DNA from: Capra hircus
Lineage: Eukaryota > Chordata > Mammalia > Artiodactyla > Bovidae
Assembly (NCBI RefSeq): GCF_001704415.2
Contig: NC_030808.1
Location: 84,476,594-84,540,593, forward strand
DNA length: 64,000 nt
Reading direction: 5' to 3'
Shown one piece after another: positions 34,336 through 45,800 of the stretch. Under the pieces are notes generated by a model, which searched no databases, was not told the DNA's origin, and saw only the letters and a list, made by a program, of their open reading frames with translations. Both the position numbers and the translations under genes were made by a program. The stretch's first letter is position 1, and each line of letters starts with the position of its first letter.

Positions 34336-36435
34336 CATTACAAAGTTTAGCCTGGCCAAACTCTCTCTGAGCCTTCTTTCCTGTTGTTCCTCAGTCACTA
34401 GAAAGATCCCACCACTATGTGTGTCTCTGGTTCAGAGAACCAGAGGTGGCCAAGGTTACCGAGTTCCTGTTGGCAATCCTGGATGTCCAGTTTTTCCCTG
34501 GGGCTGTGGAAAGCCTAGAGGCTCCTACAGTAATCTGGTTTACCCAGAATCCAAGAGGCTGGGAGTGACCTAGGGCCAGTAAGGAGGTTCCCAAGGGTCA
34601 GTGCTAATTGGGGCAGATGCCCTAGGGGTACATAGCCCAGACTGTTCCCAAGGAGTTCAGCTGGAACCAGATTGCCTCAGGAATGTGAGTGAAGCAAACA
34701 ACTGCTTGATTGTTTGAGCCCCTACTCTTGGTACCGGGTGCTGCTTTCCAGCTAAATGTAGGCCAACAGGATTTCTGAAAACTGTTTGCAAAGCTGAACT
34801 GCAACACTTCCTTCATTTGCATTTAAAAAATAAACTCAGCCTGCAAATGGGCATTAGCCAAGCCCTTCCTGAAAGTTGAGCGAAAGTGTAATGCAATAGA
34901 CCTCAGCCCCCCAAAAGCTCCTCTCCCCAGTCGACATACAAGCAGAGGTGGGTTTGTTTCGTAAGCCTCTCTTTCTGTCTCAACTCTAGCTTGAGGCCTT
35001 GAACAAGGAGCAGGTGCCTTTCTTCTGTGGTGAAACGGCCTTTTCGAGGGACTTGCAGGTAGTACTAGAACTTCTCTCTAGCACTACTATTTTAGACCCT
35101 TCATCTTACATGTCCTACATTTTAAGCACATGTTTATAACCATCCCCGCTCCATAATGTCCATCACTAGAATTAAGCTTAGGACAACACCTTGATTCCCT
35201 TCTTGCTATCTCAATGAAACGACTCAGTATCAATCAGAAGCGGCTACCACTTTCTCTGGCCAGCCAATCCGCTCCTGCCCTCTCACTCCTGAACTCCTAT
35301 ATCACATGGTCAGCTGAGAGTTTTGTGCACCATTTACTGGGTTTGGAGAAAGTGGTTGCTTCTCTATTACTAGTCTTCTGTATCTCTTGCATTAGATCCA
35401 GTCTACAAAATGATAATAATATGCAAGTAAAATATAAACTTGGCAAATTTAATCTCATCATAATATTCCCACTTTTCCAAAATAAAAACTCATTATAAAA
35501 GTACCAGGATATAGCCTTTTGGGTCTCACTGATTTTACCTCAGGGAAAAATATATCTGCTTACAGAATGAGTTAACACAAGCAAATTAAGGTTCCTAGAT
35601 GAGTTCTGAAGATGACCTCCATCTTTTTTTTTTCTCCTTCTGGACTTTATTCACATCAGTGTTTCCTTACACATGAAAGATGTCACCGTTGCCTTGATTG
35701 TTCTCTGTAGGCAGATGTGGCTGAAATGGACAATAAATAATCAACATGTGGCCAATGTATTTATAAATAAAATGATAGGGACAATTTCAGGAAATTTTTT
35801 TTCCCCCTGAAACATTTTCCTGCCTTTTGAAACTTATATTTATCATCCTAAAAGAATGGAGTTTTTAAAGGAAGCAGTAGGTAGAGTCATCTGTTAGATA
35901 TCCTTGCCTTAGAGGACTAAAAAAATTATTATTTTTCATTGATTTAAACGCAGTTCTGGGTTGTGTTTGCATGTTTGGTGATGTTATTTATAAAAACTAT
36001 GATTGTTGGAATAACTAGGGGCTGGAGAGGGGTAAAAACCTATTCAGAGAAGTTTCATTTGTTTTCTGTGTCTATAGTCAAATTACCTATAAATGATATG
36101 CCATGTTACATAATGTTTGCAAATTTTTTGGTCAGAAACACATATATGTGCTGTGGGGTTGAATTCACCAAGACTTCATTTTAAATCATGTAGGTCTCTG
36201 AGCCATTTCCACCAAAATGTGGTAAAATGCAGAAGTTGGCAATTCGATTTTATTCTGCCTTTCAAGAAGGAAGGCCAGATAAGCTTTGCTTGTTCACGTC
36301 AGTGACAATATTCATCAGTGAGGCCTGCATCTAATTCTGTAGGCTCGCTATTGCTTTGTTGCACTGTCATTTTTGAACCTCAATCTTCTCTCCCTTTCTC
36401 TCTCTCTCTCCCACTCCTTCTCTTTTTTTTAATGA
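34336..36435. other. Unique non-coding DNA without young repeats
   Basis: No transposon of ruminant age and no recognised exon. Short T and A runs only. The open frames here match no domain I know. Confidence 0.5.
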
Positions 36436-37330
36436 CAGCAAAAAGTTTCTTAAGAGCTTAACTTACAGCCAAGTGCCGGCTCCCCTATTTAATTTGTCCT
36501 GCTTCCCCACAGCACTTGTACTTTATGTCCAGGCAGAGGTGAGGTCAGTTCTCAGGGCCTGGCTCTCTGGACACCCTCAATGATGACCTCATTAGAGTCA
36601 CAGATGTTTGCTGCACTTTGGGAGATCTGGAAAAACAGAGCAGTAACTAGGCCAGCTTGCAGTAAGGCTGTTACCCACAATTCAAGATAAAATGCTGGAT
36701 AGTTCCCACTAGGTTCTGGTCGGCTAGGAAACGGCAACTTATTAATCTTGTGTCAGAGAGCCAGCTGCAGCCGTGGCAGTTACCATATTTCACCACCAAC
36801 TCCATGTCTGGACAGCCATTGTCTTTTTTTTATGAAAAAACTCTACAAATCAGCTGCGTTCTCTCTCTCCCTCTCCCTCTCGATTCCCCCTTTAACTTAG
36901 CAAAGCCCCCGCTCGTCCTCCTTGGAGGAATGGCACTCCAGCCCTGATAGAGTTCGGGTGTGTCGTCCATCCTGTGGTTGGTTTACTAATTCAGAGAGAC
37001 TGCTTACTTTCCAACTTTAATGATATTCCCTCAGCATATCACTTTGGTTGCCTGGCGACCGGATTTGAGCTAGGCCTCTCATTTGATTCCCACACATCAG
37101 ACCCTGAAAAGCACTTTTTTTTTTTCCCCCGTCCCTCAGCTTTTGATTCTTTCTGCTCTGAAACCCTTCCCCCTGCGGTGTCGGTATGGGTGGGCAGAGC
37201 GGGGTAGAGGAGGGCAAGGGTGAAGCGCGGCCTGTGGCGCACTGGTCACACATCAAGGCCTCCAAACAAAGCCTCCAGGAACCCTTCCTGACAAACACAA
37301 ATTCCCCTCAGAAAAAGCAAATTTGGCTTT
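36436..37330. other. Repeat-free segment, candidate regulatory DNA
   Basis: The segment is more GC-balanced than its surroundings, contains CT-rich patches at 36860-36885 and an RFX-like site at 37047-37060, and has no recognised repeat. Open frames on both strands (for example 36974-37207 and 37017-37298) overlap and match no known domain. Enhancer-like conservation is a guess to be tested. Confidence 0.4.
37047..37060 (+). promoter_or_regulatory. RFX X-box-like inverted repeat
   Basis: GTTGCCTGGCGACC approximates the RFX-family X-box (GTTGCC with a RGYAAC half). Extended by the preceding G, its two arms GGTTGCC and GGCGACC are inverted repeats with one mismatch. Confidence 0.35.
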
Positions 37331-40300
37331 CCCTTCATAGTGTGGGTGTCATTTTAAGACTTTGCTTAGATACTTTATTAAATCTGATGCTTTTCATTGT
37401 TTTTCATGCCGTTTCTCACCAAAGACTTCCTCTTATCAACAAGTTGCTCTAGGACTGAGCAAACAGATTCAGTGAAGGACTGAAATCATCTCATAAAAGA
37501 GAGCCTGTCACCTGTGTCCTTACAGGTTTTAATATTATAATGTGTCTGCTAGTAGAACTGTCTGCTTTAATTTTGCTGTAACACACCCCTTTTCCCACAG
37601 TGAAGAACATTTTATGCTAAAATCTGCATGCTAAAATTCAAACTGCTACTGCAGAAGAAAATGGAAGATTTGCCTCTTTGGGTCTTTTTTAAAGGAAAAT
37701 AGAGATGCTTACATCCATTGTTTGGAAAGGCTCAAGTGAGAAAAATTGCAATGAGCATGTATATGTGTGTTTTGTGGTTGAGGAGAATCAAAAAAGAAGG
37801 AAAAAAAAGAAAGTAAAAGAAAAATTCATATGAAGTGCATTTGAAATTTTCCGTAGTATTACTTCAGTCATTTGAATGAAATTTCAAGTGCTGCGATTGT
37901 GTTCAGTAGCAAAAAACAGTGGGAGAATTTAATGAGCTAGTTAGTTGTACTGACTAGAGTTAGCGCCTATACTGATACATGCAGATTTCAAGTATACATG
38001 TATACAGTTTATATATGTATTTACATACCTGTCTATACAGTTAGATGTATATTTGTAGATGGCTCTTAAAATATTAAAATCTCCACACCCACGTCTTTTT
38101 TGATGATCAGTCTATTGTAAAATGTAGTTCAAATATTCGTGTTACAGTTTATTTTCTCACAGATCCCTGAAAGCTTTGCTCATGTAACTCCCATTCTCAT
38201 GTGCAAATCCCCTGTGTATTGATGAGCGAATGGACTTCTAATTCCACACTGGAGCTGAAAGTAGGATTCTTAACCTTTACTCTCTTGTTGTTGAACTTAT
38301 ATTAGGCTAACAAAAGTTCTTTACCCTTTTTTAAGCAACGATTAAAAATGTATACAAAGTTACTGCTTTTCCACTAACACCTTTTTGGATTCCTCCCCAT
38401 AGGCTCACCCCCACATCATCCTCCATTTTCCATACTTGCAATGTCTGCTGCCTGCTCCGTGATTACTTACTTAGTTACTAAGTAGTTAAGGGAGACAGTT
38501 TCATACTGTACATTCCTACATGCCAAAAAAGAATGCTTTCAGATTAGTGTGAAGCTTCGTTTTCCTTCTGTTCAGAGTTGTAATTAATATGTTATTTGCA
38601 TTTTAGCTGTGCAGATGGGCAAAGTAGATATCTATTTATACATTCTATTGATTCAGTTATTGTAATATTTGATAGCTTTATACTTCATGTGTGCCAAGAA
38701 CATTCTGGTTTTTGAAAACTGTATGATATATATATATTAAACCCAGTAGATATTGAGTGAGTGCTATATAAAATATTTCTATGGTAAGAGCTACTAATAA
38801 AACAAGATAAGCAGACTCCCTTCAATTTTATTTTTTCCTTCTGAATTGCATGATTGGTAGATCAGACCAAGAAGATAAAATTCAATATAAAAATACAGTA
38901 TAACTGCACCAATGCCAACATCTCACATTTGGGCTCTGATTAAGGAGGCAGAGGGTCAAGTGGAAAAGAAAATCCAATTGTTTGCAGGGAACTAGTCAGG
39001 GAAGCGGGCAGTGGGAGTGACATTTGGATACTCAAGACAGAGTGAGTGGAATGACTTAAATAACTGTGTAGAATATTTCAAACATCCTTACCAAAAAAAG
39101 AGTCAAAACCCCCAATAAAGAGTTGACCTGAGTTTTTGTGATTTTTCATTAATATTCAAATGTTAAAAACTAATTCTAAAAATCAATATTGTACTCTTCC
39201 TCTAATTTAATGCAAAGTATAGTTATTATTCTATTTACTCTCTACTTCCTCACTCTAATTGAATCTAAGCTAGAAATTAAAAAAAAAAAACAAAACTAGG
39301 AACACCTTAAGAAAGAATTTCCTTAAAATATTTTCAGTCTTGCAAATATCAAGTTTCTAAAAATCCTGTGATGGAAACCTGATCATTTCTAGTTCTTTTT
39401 CAGAGTGTAGACCACTGGATAGGCCTGTATTTTTGGATGCTTGCCTAAATTGTTTTGTCTGCAATTCCCACCGCTAACTACTCACCTAGGCTGCAGAACT
39501 GTCCTCTGATTCTACAGACCCTTGTATATTTGAAAAGAACAGAGAACATGAGTAGGGAATGGGTGGTGTTTCACTCCTTTTCTCTGTAGAGGACAAAAGA
39601 GGATCAAGCCAGAGTATGGAAAAAGAAAGGCTTATTGGTCATAAATGGATGACCATCAGAAACTTAGAATTATGTTGTAGTTAGTTATTTTCATGGTGAC
39701 AGGGTGTACATTTATGTAAGTTAAAAGAACAGGGAGAAAAAAATTTTGGTTCATGGTTGTTGACCCAAATGAGTGCTTCATTAGCAAAGAACTCACCATG
39801 ATTTGTACTATTATTATTATCGTCGATGTGTGTGCAAAGCGTAGTTGTATTAAAAGTAGTAAATATGTCCCACACCCAACTGGCAACTTGCTATTGTTTA
39901 TATGCTGCTTTTATAAATGATGCCTATAAATACTGAGGCATTTCCGTAAGTTGCAACTTACGGAAATGAGTGAAAAATGGGGAAATCTGGATATGTGTCC
40001 TTATCCTTGTCATAATACCTGAGCTTCAGTTTCTTAAGCAGTGTAGCCAGAGAAGAGTCATGTAGTCTCCTAATAGTTTTCAAAGAATCCTTACTATCTG
40101 TTCTATAGTCTCTGTGAGGAAGGGCCTCAGTGATAATTCCTGTTTCTGTGTCATGGAGAAGAAAAAAGTTTCATATGCATGTGTGTGAAAATGTTTAAGA
40201 ACCACATGACTATTGGGGCCTTTCTATCATGATACCACTCAACTGGATCCACATGGTGAATATCTGCATTATCAAAAGTTTTAAAAACAGAGACTCATGA

Positions 40301-41074
40301 AGTGGGGGGAATACAAAAAAAGAAACCACCACCCAATGTTGACTCCCAGAAGAAATCGGAAACCCCTCAATTTACTTCTCTTTGTGCATCTGAAAGCTTT
40401 TAAAAGTCAAGACAGGCTTCTTTCTGAACATTTCTAGGAGATCTCACTGTTCTTGTTGTTGCATGCACCGAGTTTAAATTCTCAGCACAGATGAACACAG
40501 CCCAGCGGAAGTTCTAATCCTCAAAAAGTAGACAAATAACAGGGAAACTCCAATGGCCCCTTAATACAGCTGAGCTCTCAGGCCTCCCTGGGATGTGGGA
40601 TTCTGAGTGGTGCCCGAGTTGGGGTTGCTATTTTGTTTGTCCCCATGAGCCCCACCTCGGCGTGCCGATGCACTGATGTAAGAATTCCAAATGAGCTTGC
40701 TCAGAAGGGCCCAGATTAGCTGGGTTGCTAGGATCTCGCCATTCCAACCCCCTTTTCCACTTCAGTGGACTGAGCTTTTGACACTATGAAAAGCACCATT
40801 TAAAATTAATTAAAGCTTCTTATTTGGTACCAAATCTCATCACTGCCGACTACATTTAATATGTTTTATGTGTGGCTTTAAGTCCCTGTCGCATCATGTG
40901 TTGTATGATCCTGCAATGAAGCAGCTGCAAGTTAGAAAACACAGAAGCAACCTGAATTTAGCTCTTTGCTGTTTTATCTGGTGTGTTAAACTACAAAGCT
41001 GGTGTTCTAGTCTCCTGGGTAATGCAGATTTCACTAAATGATAGAGTGGTGTCTTATGTGGCATTGAAGGCAGG
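37331..41074. other. AT-rich unique DNA without young repeats
   Basis: No exon, RNA gene or transposon recognised. It contains a perfect 30-bp palindrome at 39939-39968 and, at about 40550-40960, a balanced-composition segment that could be conserved. A short AT dinucleotide run is at 38729-38738. Confidence 0.5.
39939..39968. repeat. Perfect 30-bp palindrome with no spacer
   Basis: The half-site CATTTCCGTAAGTTG is followed immediately by its exact reverse complement. The next outer pair (G at 39938, A at 39969) does not match. The centre contains TTGCAA. I know of no transposon terminus with this sequence. Confidence 0.95.
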
Positions 41075-41190
41075 AGATCTGAGTTCTAGTCCTGCTCAGT
41101 CACTAATTTGTTACTAGGAGGATGGACAAAATAGTTAATTTTTTAAAACTTCAGTTTCTTCGTCTGTAGAAAAAAAAGGGCTAGCCTGGA
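41075..41190 (+). repeat. MIR SINE, partial
   Basis: GATCTGAGTTCTAGTCCTGC and TTTTTAAAACTTCAGTTTCT match the forward MIR 5' half. Confidence 0.6.
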
Positions 41191-41239
41191 ATCTCATACA
41201 GTAAATTTAGTTGGAATGTTTTAGGACTCTGAGTGTAGG

Positions 41240-41510
41240 AGGCAGGGATGTACTGAAGGTTAGACTCCCAAGTTTTGGGTTGAACTGATCTAGGTTTAAA
41301 TCTTGGTTTAACAGTTTAGTGTACAGCTTTCAGCAAGCGACATTATGGCTTGTTCAAACTCTCAGTTTTATCATCTGTAAGATGAGGTCAATAATTGTAC
41401 TTCCCACATAGGGATTTTTGTGAAGATTAAACGAGATAATGCATGTAAGTACTTAAACAGTACCTCATGCATAGTAAGTCCTCAATAAATGTGAGCTACT
41501 ATCATTATAA
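41240..41510 (+). repeat. MIR SINE, near full length
   Basis: TTTAAATCTTGGTTTAACAG, CAGTTTTATCATCTGTAAGA, GAAGATTAAACGAGATAATG and TCCTCAATAAATGTGAGCTA cover the element from tRNA-like head to tail. Confidence 0.85.
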
Positions 41511-42629
41511 GAGCTGTAAAAGGGATCATTTGCTGCTGTTGCATTTGGATTCACTATCATTAATAATCAAAGTCATGTCAATTTTCAACTCCTAAACATA
41601 TGCTAGAAACGTCTTCAAATTCAAGATATTTTGTCACTTGAATGAGCCACAAATTATTTCCCAGTCTATTTGCTTCAAATGACTGATTAATAACTCTCTC
41701 CAAAGTCAGAGGCCAACTTGTCCATCTCATTGCATTTTTCCAAAAATAATGTGTCAACTAGATTAAATAATAATAGCAATAAAAATAAAAACTTTAAGGC
41801 ACAGGAAAATCTTGTGGGCAGACAAAAAAGAAGTAAAACCTTAAAAAAAAAAAACTGTAACACAAATACAAGTAATTTGCTTGACTGATCTGCTTCCAGG
41901 GGTCTTGACTTTTTGTGGTGCCATTTTTAATACAGTTTGCATTGCTAAATTATATTACATATTTATTTGGACTGTGGCAATCCCTCCTCAGTCTTTTGTG
42001 CATATGATTTAACAGAGGGAAAAAAGAAAATCTGAGAAGAAGAGAGTATAATAATCCTGAATTGCATACCAGAAGACTTGTGCATGTCGGAGACGAAAGA
42101 TTTTGTTTATTGACTGGTGAATCTAGTGAGAAATACATGCTTGTATAATCAATCTTCCTATGTAAGTAATCCAGTATTTGAAGTTTCTTGAAGATTTAGC
42201 AAAAGATATCACATTTGTTATCCATGAAAAAATTTGACATTCAGCAAAAAGGGTGCTTCTTAAAACATCATTGTATCCTTTTAGTTTTAAATTTTTCATC
42301 TGGTTCACACTCTGAAATATAGTATTAGAAAAGCATCAACATAAAAACTACACAGAAAAACAGACTGATGTGCACAATAAGTGGTGAGGAACCTTCCACT
42401 TACCTGACACAGCAGCCTAAAACACAGGCAGCTGCTCTGTTAATGCTTTAAGCAAGGTCAGGAATCAGCCCACGTTTTAAACAAGTGACTAATTCAAACT
42501 GGAAAATTCTTTGGTTACAGTAGTTTGTGGAGCTGTCCTGAATAGAAATGCTCTGCAAAGCTTTTCCATTATTAGGTAAAGCTTTCATTATTAGGTATCC
42601 GTTGGGAAGCTTATAGATCTGTGTATTGT
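41511..42629. other. AT-rich unique DNA
   Basis: No gene or recognised repeat; an A run lies at 41844-41855. Confidence 0.5.
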
Positions 42630-42835
42630 CTTAATTCTAAAACTTCTGGCAAGTTACTACCTCTGAGTCTCAGTTTCTTCATCCATAAAATGGGAAGCAC
42701 AATAATATGTTTCTCATGAGTTCATTGCAATGTGTCATTCATGTAACATTTGCAGTATCTGCTATATATTCATTGCCTGTTACTGGTGCAAGTTTTCACT
42801 AAATGCTGTTTGCCATCGCTGGTATTATAGGAGGG
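42630..42835 (+). repeat. MIR SINE
   Basis: GCAAGTTACTACCTCTGAGT, CAGTTTCTTCATCCATAAAA and GTTTTCACTAAATGCTGTTT are forward MIR. Confidence 0.75.
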
Positions 42836-45800
42836 CATGAAAAGGGTTTAGATATTATTGTGCTTTACCACGAGATTGGTCACATCTGAGCCATCCCTAC
42901 CAACATCATGTGTAGCTTGGTTTAATAGGAAATCAAAACAAAACCCTGAGAAACATATGATTATCTCAAAAAGCACCAGAATGCTTTTCTCAGTGTAGGA
43001 GTGCTCCAAATACAAGGGGTTTTCTAGGAGGAGCAAATAAAACTATTTCCTTGCATAGAACCAGCCTTAACATTTAATAGCCAGCACACAGCTACTTTCA
43101 AAAGAAAGCCCCACTGTTCTGGACCTTTTGTTTCCTGGGTATGACTGGGAATCTCTGTGTATGACTGAGATCAACAGCTAGATATCCAGGAGCTGGCAGA
43201 TCAAATATTATTTCCCTCTAATGTTGCTGTTTCCAACTTAGCAAAATACTAGTATGTTTGTTTGACCCTCTAGCTAGGTAAAACAGTTAATTAATAAGAG
43301 TCAAATAGAAGTAAGGAGGGAAAAATTAAACAGTTATTAGTTATACTTAAAAAGAGGAAATAAATATGAAAATGTTTATTCCCCTTGACAGGCAATAATA
43401 GAATATGCACTCAATTTAAATTTTATTTGTGTTTGTGTTTCCCCCCTAAGTTTTATCATTGTAACATTTTATTAAGTTCAACTCTTAAATGTTTTCAGTT
43501 GCAAAAAGATATTTATGATTCTTAATGTATTGCTCTAACAAAACAATTTATTTGGTAGCAATGGGATCCACATGGACATGAGATTTGATAAAACATTAAA
43601 ATATGTCTCCAAGCAGATCATTTTGTTGCTAAAAAATGTACTTTTAACTAAAATTATTACAAATGACTGTGCTTCTTAATGTGTGTATATATACACTGAG
43701 AAGTATTGACATATCTCCCATCTAGTATTGCATCATGCAAAAAAATAACGCAGATACTAATTGCTTTTTCTCCCATTTAGTGTTAAAAAGCTATCTTAAG
43801 CAAGGAAAAATTAATCAATTTACATGAGCTCTGATAGCAAGCAAACTATGAATAAACTTTTCTGTTTTCATCCTGAGAATCTGTAATAACATAAAGAAGA
43901 TAATTAATGATGACAGGTCAGTCCTTCTGAACTGTAACTATAGAAAGAAGCTGGTTTTATTTCTTAAGTGTGATAAGAACAAAGTGACCTCACTAATACC
44001 TGCTCAAGTTTGGTAAAAAGTGATCTTTCAAATAACCTCAATCCAGAGTCAAGGTATTTAGTGACACCTTGCTGGTAGAAAGCGGCAAACCATAACCTGC
44101 ATTGAGTAGAATACAAATAAATGAGTAGAGCTTTTATAAGTCAAAACACAGCAAGGCAGTCCATTTGCACATTGCTTTCCAAATTAATGTTGCTACTGGA
44201 GGCTACCAGGATAAGTGGTAAAGCTATTCTATCTCTGCTACACATATAATAATAATATTAAAGTTAAGAATTATCTATAACAACAATAGCCAAATAATTC
44301 CCCACAGAGATGTAAAATTAAATGCAAAGTTAGTCTGGTATATAATTTGATCAATTTATAATTCCTCAGGTGATGTTTCTGTGTTTGAACTCACATGACT
44401 AATATCCCCTCTCCACTTGTGTTAAGCCCCATTTTGAACACAGATTTATCTCAAATGAATCTCTAAAGAGAAAAACAATGTAAGTACACATTCTCCTTTC
44501 CTGTCAGAATAGAATCAACAAGGGATTAATCCCTTGTTGCAGCTTTGTTTTTTGTTTTTGTTTTTTTTTACATCCTCCCCACTCTTTCCTTCTACCTCCA
44601 AAGACTAGGGACTTCTGCTTCCCTTGTTTTCCTAGAGACTCTTTGAAAAACATCAACCCCCCCAGTAGGCTTTAGGAAGTTTGCTGATCCTATCAGCTTA
44701 AGCTACATTCACAGGAAGGCCCAGTACCCAGGCTCACTGTCTGAAACTGGGTGAAGACATCAGACTCTCTGCTTGCTACTGGTGTATGACTAAGATTAAA
44801 CATTAAAAACTGGGTACTTGGAACTGATTGATCAGTTAGGATTTCACCCTCAAGTACCTAAAATAATTTTCACCTTGTACCAATTACCTCTCTTTAAATG
44901 CTGGCTCAAATGTCAGAGTAACTATGGATTAAGGCAAAGTTTTCTGGTCTTAGAGAGGAGACCAATACCTAATTTTGAATTCAGCATCCTAATTTTGAAC
45001 ATCCTCAGCTCAAAGGTTGGGGTTGCTCAATTTGACATAGCTAAAGAACATCAATGATTTCACACTTAGGAGTTGGTGAAATACTTCAGATTTGAAAATA
45101 GATGTGTTTCCTGTGAAATTGGGTGAAATGCTCATTAACCATTAAGAAAAAGATGATCCCAGGTTTTACCATTTGGAAAGAATAGGGGAAGAGTGCCATT
45201 GCAATGATAGTATCAGATATAAAGCTATGGGAGCTTTACACCTGTACTGTGTAAGCGTAAGAGAAGGTAATTCCGCTATTTGGTTGGAAGAATGAAATCC
45301 TAGTTTCTACTAGTTAATTAAGCAGTTAGCATAAACATCTCAGATGGACCAAACAGCTCCCGAGGCAAAGTCCTTAGAACCAAAATAAGTGTGCTTTCCT
45401 TAACTTCATAAAAGTACTAGAAGAGAACTAAAGGAAAAATCAAGTATTCATAATTTTGTGTACTTAGCTCCAAGCAGTACAAATAATAAATGTGTTTTCT
45501 GATTTTTAAAAATCTAGCTTTTTTTAATCCATTAAGATAAGTAATAAAGGGCAAAGAGTACACATCTATAAGGAAAAACAGAGAATCTTTCTTCTGAAGT
45601 AAACCCTGCACTACTGAACTTAAAGCCCCCTGTGCCCCATTCATCCTCATTACCTAACCCCTTGACCTCTCAGAAACTTAATACATTTCCTGTTTTACTA
45701 GTACTCACACCCCCGGAAGTCTCTTCTTTATGCGGTATGTAGCATTTCCTTACTTTACTACACCACCAGAAAGTCAATATATTATCATGTACCTAGAATG

